Below are positions 11,601-23,600 of a DNA stretch of 64,000 nt, piece after piece (position 1 is the stretch's first letter; the number at the start of each line of letters is the position of its first letter). The translations under genes and the position numbers were made by a program. The notes under the pieces were generated by a model. It saw only the letters and a program-made list of their open reading frames with translations. It searched no databases and had not been told where the DNA came from. Location of the stretch: assembly GCA_035222895.1 (NCBI GenBank), contig JAVYIG010000089.1, positions 124,001 through 188,000 on the forward strand, in the 5' to 3' direction. The DNA comes from Strongylocentrotus droebachiensis (Eukaryota; Echinodermata; Echinoidea; Camarodonta; Strongylocentrotidae).

Positions 11601-14600
11601 ACCATGGAGGAAGGAGCTATGGTGGTGGTGATGGGGGGCGTGGTCGGTACGGAGGAGGCGGTAGGCATGGGCGTGGCGGAGGCGTGAACGGCAAGGCTGG
11701 TCCTGAGAACGGGGAATCTAATGGTGTGGAGAATGGAGGAGGGGGAGGAGGAAGGAAAGGTGATGCAGCCAGCGCCAAAGGAGATGAAGGGAAAACAAAT
11801 GGAGACAAAAGTGCCTTATCTAGTCATGACTTTGTAAGTAATCTTTGCTATTCCTTCCTTGTGACGTGTACTGTACATCAGGGCCACCTATACACAGAGT
11901 TTGGCCAACTTGCTTTCACTGGTCACAACATGGCATATATTCTTGTGTTTTGTACTAGCCCAACAAAGCAGAAGTTGCAATATTGTGTCCAGCTCGAACC
12001 GGGTTGGCCTAACTCTGTGTATAGATGGCTGTGATGTACATGTACAATACCGCCCAGAAGTTATTGGGCATGTTTTTGCGGGGCGGGTTTTCTCCGATGG
12101 GTACTTCACTATAAAATCACGATAAAATATCGATGAAATACTGATAGAATCACGATAAAAATCACGATAATTTGCACACTAGTGAATGATTTCCTCTATC
12201 GGGGGATGCGTGTAACCCGCCTAATTCCCCGATATCTATCGTGTTTCATGGTGCGCGTATTTGCAACTAGTCATGTCCTCTGCAAGCGCATGTCGTGCTC
12301 ATCGCGCGCGCTAAGTCTTGATATGTATGATTTGTACGCGCAGTTCCGTATGTGTCTTTGTTTACGTCACAATAGAAAGTATTCACGAGTAAACATTACA
12401 CACAGTTAAATACTAGTAAAAGCCGGCGCGAAATCACTGACACTGGGCGCGGATAAGCATCGGGTGCTGATGCGGTGAAGCAACGAGTAGATCTAACTAT
12501 ATTAAAGTTACACAAACTTGCATGATTTGCATTCATTGAAATTAATATAATTGTGAGCACAATACCTTTCATTTTCACTGCCATGTTTTCTGTTCGCCTA
12601 CTCCAGATATGTATATCTCATTCCACAACCATGAAAGTGGTGAATAAATTCAATTCAATTCAATTCAACCTCCACCAAATAAAAAAAAAAATATTCCCAA
12701 GATCGTCGCTTCAGAAAACACGCACGCAATCAGATTCTTTCATTTGCCCTATCAGTATCACTGACAAGACTGCCGTAAGAAGGGTCTCCACCCCTAAAAA
12801 TGAAAACGTCCAATCATGGACAGTCTTGCCTACTGGTCACGCGTAAAAGTTGCCAGGTGGACTAGTAACCAAGGTTACCAAAACACGCGTAAATAAACAT
12901 TTTTAGTCGACGGCATTGGATGATTGATAAATAATAAAATCTGTAAAAATGACATGGATCAATTACTGTAACTGTCTTCGGAGTGTGGATTAGACCAGAG
13001 TTGAATTAACAGGAAAACATGTAGGAGAGAGAGAAATAATTGAGAGGGAGGTAGTGTTGAGCTGGAGATAGATGAAGATATTATTCGAGAAGGAAAGGAG
13101 TTATGATCGAGGTCAGGATGGGAAAAAAAAAAAGGATAATTATCGACTTAACAGGGTCGACTAAATATAAGTAGGCAAGACACCAATACGTTAGTCTATT
13201 TTCCGTACACCTTTCTACTTCCACTCCTTATTCATCGACACTAGACGAAAACGTTCATGGGTGGAGAAATGTGACAAAGAAGAGGGTGAGAGCATGGACC
13301 TACGTATTTGGAGAGCAAGAGAGAGAGAAAGAAAAATGTTTGATGGGAGCGCAGGCTAGCGAAATAATACTAAGGGAGACATTTACGTACATTTACTTTT
13401 GAGAAATAAACAGTAGGATTATGTCTGCCACATGCGTTGAGAGCTGGCTCCCCTCGGCTGACACGTCGTAAATAACAAAGATAACATTCAATGACATTTT
13501 TAACCGAAGATTGAAAACTAGGTCATTCACACTTTTTCTTTTTATCATTTATAATTACTTTGTACGATGGCGATGTTAAAAAATTGGATGTTGGAAAGGA
13601 AGAAAAAAAATTGGATCGTAGATTAAATGACATTGATTTGCAAAACTGGAACGATGAAGTTCATGAAGTTCATGTTTCAATTACAGAATTTTTAAACAGG
13701 TAATCGGTTTGGAAGAATATATGTTAAAGTTGGATTTCAGTGATAGAACATCTCTTTGTAAATATCGATGTGGTAATAGTAAGCTGCCCTGCCGTCTGCA
13801 CCTGACCGTCACTAAAGTCAGCCTCTAGAAATTGTAGAATTGTGTTCCATATGTGATCTCAAAGTACAAGATGATGCATTTCATTATGTTCTCGTATGTC
13901 CAGCCTTTGGTTTTGATTAACATTCGCAATTATTTGTTAAGAGATAGTTAGTCAATTTAAGATTAAGAATTAAAACAAACCTTTCAACCTTTTAGATTCA
14001 TTCATGGTTTGCTGCTTCGCATTAGAATATGATATAGATTTTATTTTTAAAAGCAGACCCGTATCACTATCATTCGCGAAGTTGTGTTTTATTTTTGTGG
14101 ACATTTTTACAATAAAAGCTCCTGTTCTAGTCCCTCTAACGTTTATTCGCGCTAATAATATTTATAATTAATTTGCCTGATGTTGCATTCAATTCATTTA
14201 TGGTTTGCTGCTTCGCAATCGGATATAAAATAAATGATAATTTTAAAAGCAAACTCGTATCATTGGCGACGCAGGGGGGGGGGGAGAGGGGAGAAGAAAA
14301 GAAAAGAAAAGAAAAGAAAAGAAAAGGAAGGAGGGGAAAAAGAAGAAGAGTAAATCTAAAAATAAAATAAAATAGACAGACGAAACAAGCAGAGAACTTC
14401 ATCAATCGGAAATTCTAATTTTTTCGCCAATGAATTGAATGAGAGGCGTACATTTCAAAATGTGTTTCACGTGTTTCTAAACAAAGGGCAAACGAAGGAG
14501 AAGAATGGTGAGATGAAGAAGCAGAGGAGGGGGGGAAGAAAAAGAAGAAGGGGGAGATGAAGAAGCAGAGGGGGGAGAGAAGAAAAGGAAGGAGAAGAAA

Positions 14601-17600
14601 AAGAAGAGGAGGGAGAAGAAAAAGAAGAGGAGGATGAAGAAGCAGAGGGGGGAGCGAAGAAAAGGAAGGAGAAGAAAAAGAAGAAGGGGAGAAGAAAAGG
14701 AAGGAGAAGAAAAAGAAGGGGAGGATGAAGAAGCAGAGGGGGAGGGAGAAGAAAAGGAAGGAGAAGAAAAAAGAAAAGGGGAGAACAAAAGGAAGGAAAA
14801 GAAAAAAGAAGGAAAAGAAAATAGACACACGAAACAATTAGAGAACTTCATCAATCGGAAATTCTAATTTTTTCGCCAATGAATTGAATGTTTAAATGAC
14901 AAGAGAGCTTGCGTACATTTCATATTATGTTCCAAGTCTTTCTAAACAATGGGTTTGGAGTCAAGGTGTCTGGCAACACGTGGTTATCTCAGAAGTTAGT
15001 ATAAACAGATCATGTTCGCGCCGTAAGATCACGTGATCATAGTAGTGATGATTGAACCTTCGAGAGAAAACTAAGCGCGTGCATTTTTTAAAATCTTTAC
15101 CTCATCATCTTTTCTGTTTTTTATTTCTTTGTTTTACCTTTTCTCGAAATATAAATATGTGTAAGTATTCCCTTCGCTTGTTCCTTACGGTTCAAGGAGA
15201 ATTACCCCCTTGCACAATCACCCCCTTTGTTTAATTCCTTGTTTTTCTTGCTATCAATTCGATCAATCATTTTTTTGTTGTTTATCCTTATTTCTTACCA
15301 TATGTAGATCTTTGTTAAGCCGTTATTATTTATTATTATTATCATTATTAATCATTCTTCTGGTTTATTCCTTCGTAAATGTGTTTTAATACTTTATGTT
15401 TTTCTTAGATTTCTTTCTATCATTTTATATTTTGTCCTCAATCCTCGTGTATTTCTTTGTTATTTCCTTATGTATTACTCCAATTTTGATTACGGGAGCT
15501 TGCCAACCCAGGTATGTGTACATGTATTTAGCTTGCATGCAAACTGAATGTCATAAAATGGAGATGGAGATCGAGATCGAGGGGTTTTCCAATTCCGGGA
15601 ATCCCTGAGCGCGCGCACTACATATAAAATTTCAACTACTTTGTGGACCACGAGGTACATTGGCTGATCGAGATCGCGTTGCTTTTGTTTTTGATAATAC
15701 TGGTTTATGAAAATGTCGTTTGCGGTCTGTGGCAAAATTTGTAATGTGTAGGGACAGGGTCAACCGATTGGTATTATGAATGAATAAAATAATAATATTT
15801 TTTTATTTATTTGGAGTTACGGATCCTTTATTTATTCTGTTAATTTTCAATTCTCTATCTCTCTTAATTATCTTTGTCTGATATATTTCACTCTTCACTC
15901 CCTTCCCTCTTTCTTTTCTGTCCCTGTCACACTAACGGTACCCCTCCGCCTCTTCTCTCCTCTTCCCTTAATTCTTCATGCCTTCCTGAAAATCTCACAA
16001 CATACATGTACACATAATTCTTCTAGAAATAACAGCCGCATTTATCCATAAATTCTAAGATTCTACCCCAGGAAAAAAGGAGATGAATACAAATCACGAT
16101 GTTTCTCACGATAAAAACATGATAAAACCCGCCTACAATCACGCTAACGTCCTATCGTGTTTCACGATCACGCATGCCCAATAACTTCTGGGCGGTATTG
16201 TATGTAGAAGACATTTTGCATGAAATAACAATGCATTCATGAACTGGTCTATTTTATTAATGCTAGCTATGCATAATTTGAGGTTTTACATGTACTGTAT
16301 AAGCAGGGAGCAGGTATTACATCATCATCATGATCAACTTCAGGTGGCGCTGTAAAGCGCTGCTGTGGCCTTCACGAGAGCACGCCATGCAACTCTTTCA
16401 CCTGCCATTTGTGTTGCACCTTTCATTCCTTGTCCAGACACTTTCTTAATATCATCAGTCCAAGATATTGGTGGACGACCTCTACCCCGTTTTCCTTTGA
16501 CTGCTCCTTGCAGTATTTGCTTCTCAATACCTTCAGACCTCCTAAAGGAGCAGGTATTACATAATATAGTAATACTATGATGACGATTTTGAAGAACAAC
16601 TGTATCCTTACCTTACACCAGTTTCTCTGGTTGTCAGAGTAGTTATCCAATGAGTAATGAGGGACATTATGTGACCTTAACACAGATGATATGCTTGTGC
16701 GTGCCACCCGCGCGACATATGTCATGTGCAAAACATGAGTAACATGGACTTGGCAGAAAACTGAGAGATCATGAAAACTGCTGCCAAGTATCTGTTACAG
16801 GGTTTCCCTATCTAGTGTTGTGAATGTAACTCTGTATGTTTACGCAATATTTTAAAAAGGTTGAGGTTGAGTAAATATGGGGAAGATTCTTACTGTACTA
16901 TGGTTCCATCTGGGGATCTAGTGGCATTGTCATGAGGAGACTCTTGGTCTTCAAGTTTTTCTGTACCGTGTTTACTTGTAGATGATGACACGTCTATAGT
17001 TCATTGTTCTATTTTTTTTTTTAAGTATAAGTTTGAATAAGAGTAAGATGATGCAGAGTAGCCTGCCCTTGATTAACACTTTATTTGCTCATGTCATTTA
17101 CTGCTGTTACATGTTTACGAGATGGCAAAACACTCTGTACTTCGTACTTCAATGTAGATACATTAGTCGGGTTGGCATTACAAATGCTACATTTTTAAAT
17201 GAAAATAGCTTTTTATGTATTAAATGTTATTATATAGAGTGCTATTATATTTTCAACTCAATTTTCAATTTTAATTTTTCAATTTCACTTTATTTATGTT
17301 TCCAACAAAACTTTACAAATCAATTAAAACCTTTACAACAAATGTAGAAATACATATTGGAAACACAGGGGTCCATTAAAAAGCAATGCTTGTACAAGTG
17401 TGAACACCTCAAATGATACTTAGGAATGTTGAGTAACTAAATTAACAAGTCCATAACTATAAAAGGAACTACAACATAGGGGAAAAAAGGGGGGGGGGGG
17501 GGGTACCAACAGAGACGAAAACAGGACAAAACAGGACAAGACAGTACTTTAAATGACAAAAATAGAAGAACACGGTCATCATACAAAGAGTAGACAAAGT

Positions 17601-20600
17601 GCTAGTTATATTTTTTTACATTTTTGTTTTGCAGCCCTCATTATCTGGCGAAGCTGACCGTGAAGTCAAAAAGGAATCCTCAAAACCTGCTGGAGCATGG
17701 GGTAAGAAAGCGCAGGATTGTTAAGAGTTTGATTTCTCCCCCTTATCTATTTCCTTCACCCTAAGGGTCTCCTTTGTCGGTGTCTTTCTCTTTCTCTTTC
17801 TCTCCCCTCTATTGTTTTGTAAATCTTTGTTTCTCTGCCACCATGGTCTACCGGTTTCCAGTTGAAAACACCAAAATTAGTGTGATTTTATAGAATATCT
17901 TGCACTTTTGTTTTTGTTGTTGAAAACCATGCGATGGAACATTCTTTGCTACTGGTTACTAAGTTGATATCATTGGTTTAAAAAAAATTATTTTAGTTTA
18001 ACCATTTACATTTTCCATTCCTGGAAGAGATATTGTAGGAAAGGAGACAATTAGGAATACAAATATAGTGGAAATTGGAATAGAATTGTTGTGCCATTTC
18101 ATGTAGCAAGGCTAATGTGGATCTTTTGTCTTTTAAAGTGACTCAGAAAGGTTGGCTCAAATTCTGAAATGATCGCCTATCTGATTATCAAGATATTTAT
18201 GATTGGAAATCAAAACATAATTTTTTGATTTCGTCTATTTTCTACTACAGTCTATTGGGGAAAATGATTATGATTTTTTGAGGCACTTCATGATCATTTT
18301 GAAGTGCAATTTGTTTAGAGCTTCAATATATTACACCATATCACAGACACTGATATGACGTAGGGCCATGCATCTCAGATTTAACATTGTTAAACGATGC
18401 CTTTAAGGAAATGTAAAACATGCTTTTTGAAAAATTTGAAATGGAAGCCATCATCACTCTCCATCTCAATTGATCTGTCTTGCAGAGAAACGGCCGGGTA
18501 CCTCCAACATCAGCATAGGCGGCAAGAAACTGCAACTGGTTCAGAAATCAATAACTGTCAGCGACTTGCCAACTACGAATGGCTCCCAGCCCATGCCAGG
18601 CAAGATGTCGCCCTCTGGTGTCAACGGTGTAAGCAACCTGACGTCGGGTAGCAAGGTGGGCGGGATGCAGCAGGCGGTGCAGAACAAGGGTGCCAAGACT
18701 GGGCGTGGGGCAGTGCCCCTCTCCTCGGTCAGCTCCGGTGTGTACAAGTCGCTCGTCCCCAAGTCCTCTACTCCTACAAAGGTATGATCAATCTTTGTTT
18801 ATTGATAATTATATGTGCTTATATAGCGCCTAGCACTTACTTAATCAGAAGTCTCTAAGTGCCCTACGATAATGAGGCATAATTACCATGGTTTTAGCAG
18901 AGCAACTGTCAAGCGCTCTTCGTTTCAAGAAATACATTCCTACCAGGTACCCATTTACTTCCCCTGGGTGAAGTGCAGCACAATGTGGATGAATTTATTG
19001 CTGAAGGAAATTAACGTCCTGGCGTGGGCTTCGTATTCACAACCTTATGATTGAAAGACGAGAGTCAGAACCACTACACCATGATGCTTCCACACTCCAA
19101 TTAGTTGAGCGAGGTCAATGCTAGATAGCATGTAAGGTGCTCATTAGTTTTAATATTTACATGTTGGATCGAGTCATGAAGATGGATTAGTTCTAGTGCT
19201 TTCCAGTCATATGTTTTGCTACTCCAGATAAATGTCAGTCATATTTGAACAAACACAAGTTCAATATCATGTGTTCTTCTAGGATGAATGTCATTTTGTA
19301 GTTTAATTCTACATTTTGCTTGTCTAAACAACCTCATTATATATTAGGATTACCACTAGTTCATTATTATGAATTCTCCATTGCTTATGCACATTGTTTA
19401 AAATGTTGTTTCATTACCAGAACTCAAGGTTAGTTTGAAATGCCTTTGACTTTTCGACAAAAGAACTAAAGCGATCAATTTATGAGGTGTAAATGAATGA
19501 TAAATGATGAAAAGAGAAATTCTATTGTCATAATATGCCTTTACAATTACAATTTCCGAGCAGGCCACCACACCCAGGAAACCCATTGCGAAGGAAGTTG
19601 TTATCCGCCCAGCCCCTGTCATCAGTAATAAAGACAAGTCAGCACTTCCTCTCACATCATCATCCTCATCATCACCATCACCATCATCATCAATGTCCTC
19701 CTCCACCTCCTCCTCTTCATCCACATCATCGTCGACGTCTCTGCCATCGCCGTCGGGAAACGCAGCTTCATCACAACCTTCCTCCAACCCTCCAGTGAAA
19801 GAGGTATTTTGTGAATTATATATCATAGTTAAAGAGAAGGTTGGGTTCTGGGAAGAGTTGACAAATAATTTGTGAGCTTTATCATTGTATTATGCAAGTG
19901 TGGAAGAACATCGGATACAAAATGTTCCCTGAAAAGCATGGTTCTTCAAATGCCTTAATTATTCTAAATATGGCATGTAACATCATAAAAGTCAGGACAG
20001 ATTTTTATGCCAAATGTTCGTGTAGTCCCATATACATCTTTCTGTGTACAGTGCTTGTAACTTTACCAAGACTGGGCGAAATTTCTTATCATTTTGATGA
20101 TTCCAGAACCTTGCAGTACTCACCAATACTTATATGCTAGACGATCAAGCTTTTCTGATCGATTCTACAACGTTTCTTCACAATGCAATCGCATCACCAG
20201 AACTCAACTATATCTTTAAAGCCACACAGTAGTTAATATCCATGTGCTTTTCGTCATAAACTGCCGACATGAGATTTGGTTGAATTACTAGTTAATGTGT
20301 CTGTGGGTGCAAAAGTCTTTGAAGCAGCGAACCCGTGGTCCCACCAGAAAATACTCTAACTTGCCTATAACCCAGGCACAGCGGAGCACCCCAATTACCG
20401 TGCGATCGACTCTCGTCCAGTAAACATCATTTGCATAAAATCAACAATTGTGTACCGATCGATGCGAAAAAAAGTAAACAAATTTCGAAGACAAATTCTT
20501 CATTAATGTGATGAATATCACCAATCAAAGCTACTAAATTGAGTATTTAATAAATTTGCAAGACACTCATGTGTATAAAAAGAGTTATTGATGCACAGAA

Positions 20601-23600
20601 AATGTGAAATTTAAGGGATAGTTTTGACGAACAAAAACGAAAAAAATGAGATACAAAATCACCGTAAAATTCACCATTTCTTTTAGAGCGAGAAAGAATT
20701 GCCTCGTATGAACAAAAAGAAAATTTAATAATCTCAATCCTTGTGAAATATCTCTTTTCATAGTTGCTTGATAGGGTCGTAACAGAGAAAAACATACCCC
20801 AATGTCCGAATCTCATCGAACAAAAATAATCCTTCGTTGTCGCAAAATTGTTTGACCAGTCCCATACATTCAAATGTGTGTCATGTCTGAACCTCGCGTG
20901 TGCGTTGGCTATACATGTCTTGCCAGCCGACTGCACACGTGCACGCTAATGGCTCAGCTGTTTTGATCTGGCCTGCACAGGGCCTAAGACGCATGCGCAG
21001 TACATCGCTGAGATCGATGACGTCATGTTCAATGAGTTCGCTGACTACAATTTTTAAAAATGAAGCCCCATGAAAAAGAACGTTATAACCAAAAAAAATA
21101 CAGCGGAGAAGCGAAAATTTCGCCCATGTATGGATTCAACCCTAATGAATATTCATACCAAGTCTCTACTTCGTGCATTGCTTGATAGGGTCATCACATT
21201 ATAAAGTAGACGTCGTGTTTTTCGAGGGGCGAAGCTCAAAACACATTAATATCTCGAGTTTTATTCCATGGAATTTCGTATTTATTTCACTGACATAAAA
21301 TTCATAATAATTTTAGTTAGTATGGAAAGTTTCATAGCGATATTGGCAGTAATAAAGGCGCAACGCGAATTTTAAGATTTGACATTCTAGCACACACATG
21401 TTCGGATTCACGAAGATGTCCGTTGGTTATTCAAATAGAACGGGCCGTTAATGATATGCAAATTGGGGTGCTCCGCTGTGCCCATCCACTATACGAAAAG
21501 CAAGGTTTACTAACTTTATGCTAAATGCAATTCCTTTACCTGAAATCAAGGCCAGCTTCAAGACTTATTTTTACTTTGAAAAAAAAATCACTATTATTTT
21601 ACTTGGTACTGTTGAATTTTTGAAATTTGTTGAAATTGTATGGTTCATTGATGCTTTTATATTCATATAAATGTCATCTTTGGATTCGTGTCTGTCCACC
21701 CTTTCCCCACTTACAAGATCCTGCACAATCGCAATTAGAGAATGTTCAACATTCTATGTCTGTAGAGATGTTGTGGTCTAGTAGATTAGTCATCCGACTG
21801 TAGATCAAAAGGTACTGGTATCGAGTCCCACCGCAGCCCTAATGTCCTTTGGCGAGACGTTAATCTACATTTGCCACTCTCCACCCAGGTGTTAAATGGG
21901 TACCCGGTAGGATGCGAAAGTTAATGTGGTTGGATGAGCAAGTGCGCGCTTGTAAAATGGCGACTGGCCGGAATTTTCCCCAGGGAGTGGAGAATGTGCA
22001 TACATTGTGTGCGGGTAAGCTTGAATCCGTTGACAGGGGTAATAATATATCTGTAAAGCACTTAGCCACATTGTTGTATCGATGTATTGGGCGCCATATA
22101 AAAGCGGAATATTATTATTGTTATTATTATTTGTATTTGTATTTTTGCACTTACAGCAGGGCTCTCCGCGCTCCACCTCTGCCATAGACATTCCCACCCC
22201 TCGCATGGTGACTGTGTCAAAGGTCAAGCGGACGGACAAGGTTGACTTCCTGAAGGAGCTGCGTCGCACCGGGAGCGTGGATTCTCCAAGGTTACCGCTC
22301 AGCAGCGAGCCTCTGGTCAATGGCGTTGACCACTACACAAACAACCACAATGACCAATCTGGTCACTATCACAACTACAATAGGTCTTCCACCAAGCAGT
22401 ACGAAAAGACAAATGCTACCACGATTTACCAGGTATGTTGTTCCATTTCCTGCTCAGTGCTCATAATCAATATGCATTACTAAGTCCCTCAGAGAGGACT
22501 TAAAGTCGTTGGTCTTCTGTTTGCTTATTTACAAGCGTACCTATGAACGCTTTCTTAGCCGTCTGATAAAACAAGCCAACAAAAATTTCTCTATCTTCTT
22601 CTAAATACACTTGTGTCGAGAAACAACTCACTTAATAATAAAACTATAAGGGCTTTGGTCAATTAATGGAAAAGCTTGAAATAAGAAACCAGTATTCCAT
22701 GTATAGTCAAACCTGCTTTCGCAATCACTTGTATATAAAGACCACATTTTTTTTCCCCCTTCAATATGAACCTGTTCATAAAGACAACCTGCCTATAAAG
22801 ACCACTTTTCATGTTTCCCTTGAGCGGTCTTAATCAGTTAAATCCATTGTATTATCATTATTATTATTAATTTTTATTATTTGATTTGTGCAGCAACCAG
22901 ACCCCTTTGAAGATTTAGACATAGTCGAGCCTAGACAAGATAGTATAATCAACAACCAACTACCCATCAGAAAGTGCAATGGCCATTACGACAATGATGG
23001 CCAGAATGACAAGGACGTCGATGACAACCTCGACCTGGTCACCAACAATGGCCGTATGGACATGCCCCTCAACGAGCAGAACCTCCTGGACTGTCAACCG
23101 ATGGAGCTTTCCAGTAGTTTAGAAGCAGAGAAAAGGTAATAATAATAATATTAATATGTCTTGTTTAATAATAATAATAATAATGGTGGTTTCTTATATA
23201 GCGCACATGTCCGTCACGTTGTGACGCTCCTGGTGCTGCCCCGATTATTACCCTGGCTTTAGCAAGGCAGCCACTGCGGCGCTCTAGCATTACAAGGAAT
23301 CAATTCCTGCCAGGTACCCATTTACATCACCTGGGTTGAGTGTGGCAAATGTAGATCAATGTTTATCCAGTGTAGCCTCATCAGTATTCAGACTGTTCTC
23401 CCTGAGGGCCCTGCAATCATATCATTACCCCGGCTTTAACCGAGCTGCCATGAAAAGGTGCTCAAGCATTCAAGGAATTTCTTCCTACCGGGTACCCATT
23501 TACCTCACCTAGGTGGAGTATGGCAAATGTAGATTAATGTCTTGCCACAAACTGCAAACTGGTTTAGTATTGTGAAAATGGCTTGAAAATGTTTGCTTGT

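Larger units (their letters stand above)
12043..16202. mobile_element. 4.16-kb DNA-transposon-like element with perfect 30-bp TIRs
   Basis: The sequence at 12043-12072 (beginning TACAATACCGCCCAGAAG) is the exact reverse complement of 16173-16202. Just inside both ends are repeated CACGATAAAA / ATCACGAT motifs. The flanks are compatible with an ATGT or a TA duplication. No intact transposase frame is visible. The interior is a patchwork: an inverted pair near 12780 and 13250, a LINE C-terminal relic (13721-13920) and purine-rich tracts (14277-14825). I infer a non-autonomous element that took up other repeats. Confidence 0.8.
11834..17634 (+). other. GPBP1 intron 3 (5.8 kb)
   Basis: Mostly filled by a 4.16-kb TIR element (12043-16202) that itself contains a LINE relic and GA-rich tracts, followed by a short LINE insertion with target duplication (16307-16562). 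The part from 16563 to 17634 has a G-run at 17489-17502 and nothing else recognised. Confidence 0.75.

Noticed and set aside
14136..14867. Frames of 65-140 codons rich in Phe/Ser/Pro or Lys/Glu
   Set aside because: They follow purely from the GA-rich tracts inside the 4.16-kb element.
18541..18762. Minus-strand frame opposite GPBP1 exon 5 (and similar ones opposite exons 2, 3 and 6)
   Set aside because: Shadow frames of real coding exons with no support of their own.
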